A program made the position numbers and the translations under genes. From NCBI GenBank assembly GCA_035690725.1, contig DASSKF010000208.1, forward strand, positions 1 through 6,929: a stretch of 6,929 nucleotides of DNA. The letters are read 5' to 3'. Of this stretch, positions 3,766-6,929 are shown one piece after another (within the stretch, counting starts at the first letter, position 1; each line of letters starts with the position of its first letter). Source of the stretch: DASSKF01 sp035690725. GTDB taxonomy: Bacteria; Actinomycetota; Actinomycetes; Actinomycetales; Dermatophilaceae. Under the pieces are notes generated by a model, which worked only from the letters and a program-made list of their open reading frames with translations, made no database searches and was not told where the DNA came from.

Positions 3766-6416
3766 TCGTCGCTACCTTCCTGGCCGGGCTCCTCCGGCTC
3801 CGGCCCGGAGTGCTGGACCGTGTCCTCGGCGTCTCCGGGCTCGGTCGCCTCGTCCGACGGTACGGCATCCGGCGCGCTGTCAGTAGTCGGCGCGTCCGTC
3901 GCCGCCGTGTCGTCGGCCCCGCCGTCCTCGGACGCCTCGACCTCGGCCTCGACGATCCGCTCGGTGTTGCGGGCCACGGCCACGATGGAGTCGCCCTTGC
4001 CGGGGGTCGCGAACTGCACGCCCATCGTGTTGCGCCCGGTGCGGCGCACCTCGTCGACCCGGGAGCGCACGATCTTGCCCTTCTCCATGACGACCATGAC
4101 CTCGTCGTCCTCGTCCACGATCAGGGCGCCGACCAGGTCACCGCCCCGCTCGGACAGGTGCGCGACCTTCACCCCGAGGATGCCGCGCCCCTTGGTCGGG
4201 TAGTCCGACGAGAGCGTCCGCTTGGCCAGCCCGTTCTCGAACACCACGAACAGGTCGGGGTCGCTGCCCTCCGTCACGACGCCCATCGCGAGCAGGTTGT
4301 CGTCGCCGCGGAACTTCATGCCGGTCACGCCCGAGGTGGACCGGCCCATCGGCCGCAGCACGTCGTTGGTGGCCTGGAACCGCACCGACTGCCCCTTGCG
4401 GGAGACGAGGACCAGGTCGTCCTCGGCCTGGCTCAGCTGCGCCCCGACCAGCTCGTCGCCCTCGCGCAGGTTGATCGCGATGAGTCCACCGGAACGGTTG
4501 GAGTCGTAGTCCTCCAGCCGGCTCTTCTTCACCAGTCCGTTGCGCGTGGCCAGCACGAGGTATGCCGAGTGGTCGTAGTCGCGCAGGTCCAGCACCTGGG
4601 CGATGTGCTCACCGGGCTGGAACGCCATGAGGTTGGCCACGTGCTGGCCCTTGGCGTCCCGGCCGCCCTCGGGCAGGTCGTAGGCCTTGGTCCGGTAGAC
4701 CCGGCCCAGGTTGGTGAAGAACAGGAGCCAGTGGTGGGTCGTCGTGGTGAAGAAGTGCTCCACGATGTCGTCACCGCGCAGCTGCGCGCCCCGCACGCCC
4801 TTGCCGCCGCGGCGCTGCGAGCGGTAGGCGTCCACCGGCGTGCGCTTGGCGTAGCCGCCACGGGTGATCGTGACGACCACGTCCCGCTCGGGGATGAGGT
4901 CCTCCATCGACATGTCGCCGTCGAACGGCACGATCCGGGTGCGCCGGTCGTCGCCGTACCTGTCGACGATCTCGCCGAGCTCATCCATGACGATCTGCCG
5001 CTGCCGCTCCGGCGACGCGAGGATGTCGTTGAAGTCGCGGATCATCGCCTCGAGCCGGTCGTGCTCGTCGACGATCTTCTGCCGCTCCAGGGCTGCCAGC
5101 CGCCGCAGCTGCATGTCGAGGATCGCCTGGGCCTGCAGCTCGTCGATCTCCAGGAGCCCCATCAGCCCGTCGCGGGCCTCCTCCACGGTGGGGGAGCGGC
5201 GGATCAGCGCGATGACCTCGTCGAGCATGTCGAGGGCCTTGAGCAGCCCGCGCAGGATGTGGATCCGCTCCTCGGCCTGCTTGAGCCGGTAGCGGGTGCG
5301 CCGGACGATGACGTCGATCTGGTGCTCGACCCAGTAGCGCACGAACGCCGAGATCGGCAGCGTGCGCGGCACCCCGTCGACCAGCGCGAGCATGTTGGCC
5401 CCGAAGGTCTGCTGCAGCTGGGTGTGCTTGTAGAGGTTGTTGAGCACGACCTTGGCCACGGCGTCGCGCTTGAGCACGATGACCAGCCGCTGCCCGGTCC
5501 GCCCCGAGGTCTCGTCGCGCAGGTCGGAGATGCCGGCCAGCCGGCCGTCCTTGACCAGGTCGGCGATCTTCTCGGCGAGGGTGTCCGGGTTGACCTGGTA
5601 GGGCAGCTCGCTGACCACCAGGCACTGCCGGCCCTGGATCTCCTCGACCTCGACCACGGCTCGCATGACGATGGATCCGCGACCGGTGCGGTACGCCTCC
5701 TCGATGCCCTTGCGGCCCATGATCAGCGCGCCGGTGGGGAAGTCGGGACCCTTGACGATGGTCAGCAGCTTCTCCAGCAGCTCCTCGCGGGAGGCGTCCG
5801 GGTGCTCGAGGAACCACTGCACGCCCTCGGCGACCTCGCGCAGGTTGTGCGGCGGGATCTGCGTGGCCATGCCGACCGCGATGCCGGCCGAGCCGTTGAC
5901 GAGCAGGTTCGGGAAGCGGCTCGGCAGCACGCTGGGCTGCATCGTCTTGCCGTCGTAGTTCGGCTCGAAGTCGACCGAGTCCTCGCCGATGTCACGGACC
6001 ATCTCCATGGCCAGCGGCGCCATCCGGCACTCGGTGTACCGCGGCGCGGCGGCCGGGTCGTTGCCCGGCGAGCCGAAGTTGCCCTGCCCCTGCACCAGCG
6101 GGTAGCGCATGGACCAGTCCTGCACCAGGCGCACCAACGCGTCGTAGATCGCGGTGTCGCCGTGCGGGTGGTACTGCCCCATCACGTCACCCACGACGCG
6201 CGAGCACTTGTTGAACCCGCGGTCGGGCCGGTAGCCGCCGTCATACATCGCGTAGACGATCCGGCGGTGGACCGGCTTGAGCCCGTCGCGCACGTCCGGC
6301 AGCGCGCGGCTCACGATGACGCTCATCGCGTACTCGATGTAGCTGCGCTGCATCTCGGTGTTGAGGTCGACCGGTTCGCTGCGGTCGCCCTCGATCGGCG
6401 GCGTGATGTCGCTCAC
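3762..6416 (-). CDS. gyrA: DNA gyrase subunit A
   Basis: GyrA is the breaking and rejoining subunit of DNA gyrase, which with GyrB forms A2B2 and adds negative supercoils using ATP. The protein is complete at 884 residues. Residues 20-60 match the family start (EMQRSYIEYAMSVIVSRALP). The quinolone-resistance region is YHPHGDTAIYD (82-92). The active-site Tyr is Tyr127 in AAAPRYTEC. The tower and coiled-coil region spans roughly 370-500. The C-terminal beta-pinwheel starts near 505 with the GyrA box QRRGGKG at 534-540, needed for DNA wrapping. An acidic, disordered tail rich in Asp, Glu, Ala and Pro follows from about 824. The start is GTG (6416-6414), chosen because AAAGGGAA lies 7 bases upstream. 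It is 49 bases past the gyrB stop and is surely in the same operon; its stop overlaps the DUF3566 start. Thr88 sits where E. coli has Ser83 and M. tuberculosis Ala90. Confidence 0.98.
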   Translation of the reverse strand: MSDITPPIEGDRSEPVDLNTEMQRSYIEYAMSVIVSRALPDVRDGLKPVHRRIVYAMYDGGYRPDRGFNKCSRVVGDVMGQYHPHGDTAIYDALVRLVQDWSMRYPLVQGQGNFGSPGNDPAAAPRYTECRMAPLAMEMVRDIGEDSVDFEPNYDGKTMQPSVLPSRFPNLLVNGSAGIAVGMATQIPPHNLREVAEGVQWFLEHPDASREELLEKLLTIVKGPDFPTGALIMGRKGIEEAYRTGRGSIVMRAVVEVEEIQGRQCLVVSELPYQVNPDTLAEKIADLVKDGRLAGISDLRDETSGRTGQRLVIVLKRDAVAKVVLNNLYKHTQLQQTFGANMLALVDGVPRTLPISAFVRYWVEHQIDVIVRRTRYRLKQAEERIHILRGLLKALDMLDEVIALIRRSPTVEEARDGLMGLLEIDELQAQAILDMQLRRLAALERQKIVDEHDRLEAMIRDFNDILASPERQRQIVMDELGEIVDRYGDDRRTRIVPFDGDMSMEDLIPERDVVVTITRGGYAKRTPVDAYRSQRRGGKGVRGAQLRGDDIVEHFFTTTTHHWLLFFTNLGRVYRTKAYDLPEGGRDAKGQHVANLMAFQPGEHIAQVLDLRDYDHSAYLVLATRNGLVKKSRLEDYDSNRSGGLIAINLREGDELVGAQLSQAEDDLVLVSRKGQSVRFQATNDVLRPMGRSTSGVTGMKFRGDDNLLAMGVVTEGSDPDLFVVFENGLAKRTLSSDYPTKGRGILGVKVAHLSERGGDLVGALIVDEDDEVMVVMEKGKIVRSRVDEVRRTGRNTMGVQFATPGKGDSIVAVARNTERIVEAEVEASEDGGADDTAATDAPTTDSAPDAVPSDEATEPGDAEDTVQHSGPEPEEPGQEGSDE

Positions 6417-6423
6417 GTGTCAG

Positions 6424-6431
6424 TTCCCTTT
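6424..6431 (-). promoter_or_regulatory. Ribosome binding site of gyrA
   Basis: AAAGGGAA on the minus strand ends 7 bases before the GTG at 6416-6414 and fixes that start. It lies in the short, unusually AT-rich gap between gyrB and gyrA, where I see no good promoter. Confidence 0.6.
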
Positions 6432-6465
6432 GTCGTCAACATTGTTCAATTCGTATGCCGTGAGC

Positions 6466-6929
6466 TCAGATGTCGAGGAAGCGCACGTCCTTGGCGTTGC
6501 GCTGGATGAATCCGCGCCGGCTCTCGACGTCCTCGCCCATGAGGATCGAGAAGATCTCGTCCGAGGCAGCCGCGTCCTCGAGGGTGACCTGGAGCAGGAT
6601 CCGGTGGTCCGGGTCCATGGTGGTCTCCCACAGCTCCTGGTAGTCCATCTCGCCGAGACCCTTGTAGCGCTGGATCGCGTTGTCCTTCGGCAGGCGCCAG
6701 CCGTTCGCCTGGCCTGCGGCCACCATCGCGTCGCGCTCACGGTCGGTGTAGGCGAACTCGTGGTCGTGGTTGCTCCACTTGATCCGATAGAGCGGCGGCT
6801 GTGCGAGGTAGACGTAGCCGGCCTCGATCAGCGGGCGCATGAACCGGAACAGCAGTGTCAGCAACAGGGTTCGGATGTGCATGCCGTCGACGTCGGCGTC
6901 GGCCATCAGCACGATCTTGTGGTAGCGCG
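6466..6929 (-). CDS. gyrB: DNA gyrase subunit B, C-terminal fragment (5' end outside the window)
   Basis: The last 153 residues of GyrB are visible, entering at RYHKIVLMADADVDGMHIRT. This is the second half of the TOPRIM domain; the DADVDG acidic motif (fragment residues 10-15) holds the Mg ions used in DNA cleavage together with the GyrA Tyr. Next come LAQPPLYRIKW, then the GyrB tail signature QRYKGLGEMDYQELWETTMD (fragment 86-105), and the family ending GEDVESRRGFIQRNAKDV and FLDI. No insertion is seen in the tail, as in other actinobacterial GyrB. The gene stops 49 bases before gyrA and is the upstream member of the gyrase operon. The N-terminal ATPase domain lies to the right of the window. 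The break is due only to the window edge; nothing suggests damage. Confidence 0.97.
   Translation of the reverse strand, partial: RYHKIVLMADADVDGMHIRTLLLTLLFRFMRPLIEAGYVYLAQPPLYRIKWSNHDHEFAYTDRERDAMVAAGQANGWRLPKDNAIQRYKGLGEMDYQELWETTMDPDHRILLQVTLEDAAASDEIFSILMGEDVESRRGFIQRNAKDVRFLDI

Noticed and set aside
6432..6465. AT-rich gap between gyrB and gyrA as a possible internal gyrA promoter.
   Set aside because: No paired -35/-10 at usable spacing was found; the composition alone is not enough.
3702..6509. An open frame of 935 codons on the plus strand running antisense across all of gyrA.
   Set aside because: It has no start context and gives a low-complexity translation rich in Val, His, Asp, Leu and Gly. 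It is the expected stop-free antisense frame of a high-GC gene with G/C third positions.
1..6929. CRISPR arrays, rRNA genes, riboswitches, transposases or insertion sequences.
   Set aside because: No regularly spaced repeats, no rRNA segments, no recognisable aptamer and no transposase motifs were seen on either strand.

Overview
The window is high-GC actinobacterial chromosome. The evidence is the order (all on the minus strand) gyrB, gyrA, DUF3566 membrane protein, tRNA-Ile, DLW-39 mini-protein, tRNA-Ala, a cluster typical of Actinobacteria, often close to the replication origin. GyrA wording (YHPHGDTAIYD, AAAPRYTE) and an acidic GyrA tail would suit Micrococcales or relatives, but I cannot fix family or genus from this window.

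Right part (about 2630-6929), conserved core. It holds the 3' end of gyrB, complete gyrA starting at GTG with a good ribosome binding site, and a DUF3566 gene whose GTG start overlaps the gyrA stop by four bases. After a 165-base gap rich in inverted repeats come tRNA-Ile(GAT), a 39-residue DLW-39 protein gene, and tRNA-Ala(TGC). Both tRNA genes encode their CCA ends. A terminator-like hairpin lies just past tRNA-Ala.

Left part (1 to about 2480), accessory and mosaic. At the left edge, on the minus strand, is the middle of a MobF/TrwC-type conjugative relaxase-helicase (Walker A GAAGTGKS) whose N-terminal relaxase domain is missing. A two-gene plus-strand operon follows: an NTF2/SnoaL-like protein and an RdmC-like alpha/beta hydrolase, joined by a TGATG stop/start overlap. 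The hydrolase keeps the fold landmarks and the acid Asp, but the nucleophile Ser is Gly and the catalytic His is Thr, so it is predicted to be a catalytically dead paralogue. Converging on it from the minus strand is a small SGNH hydrolase with an intact catalytic set but a broken C-terminus that reads on antisense to the alpha/beta hydrolase.

Reading of the whole: a gyrase-tRNA core whose tRNA-Ala 3' end borders accessory DNA with a conjugation-gene remnant and mosaic joints. That layout fits an old integrative element or island border, but no integrase and no second att copy is visible. The most unusual item is the NTF2 plus pseudo-hydrolase pair.
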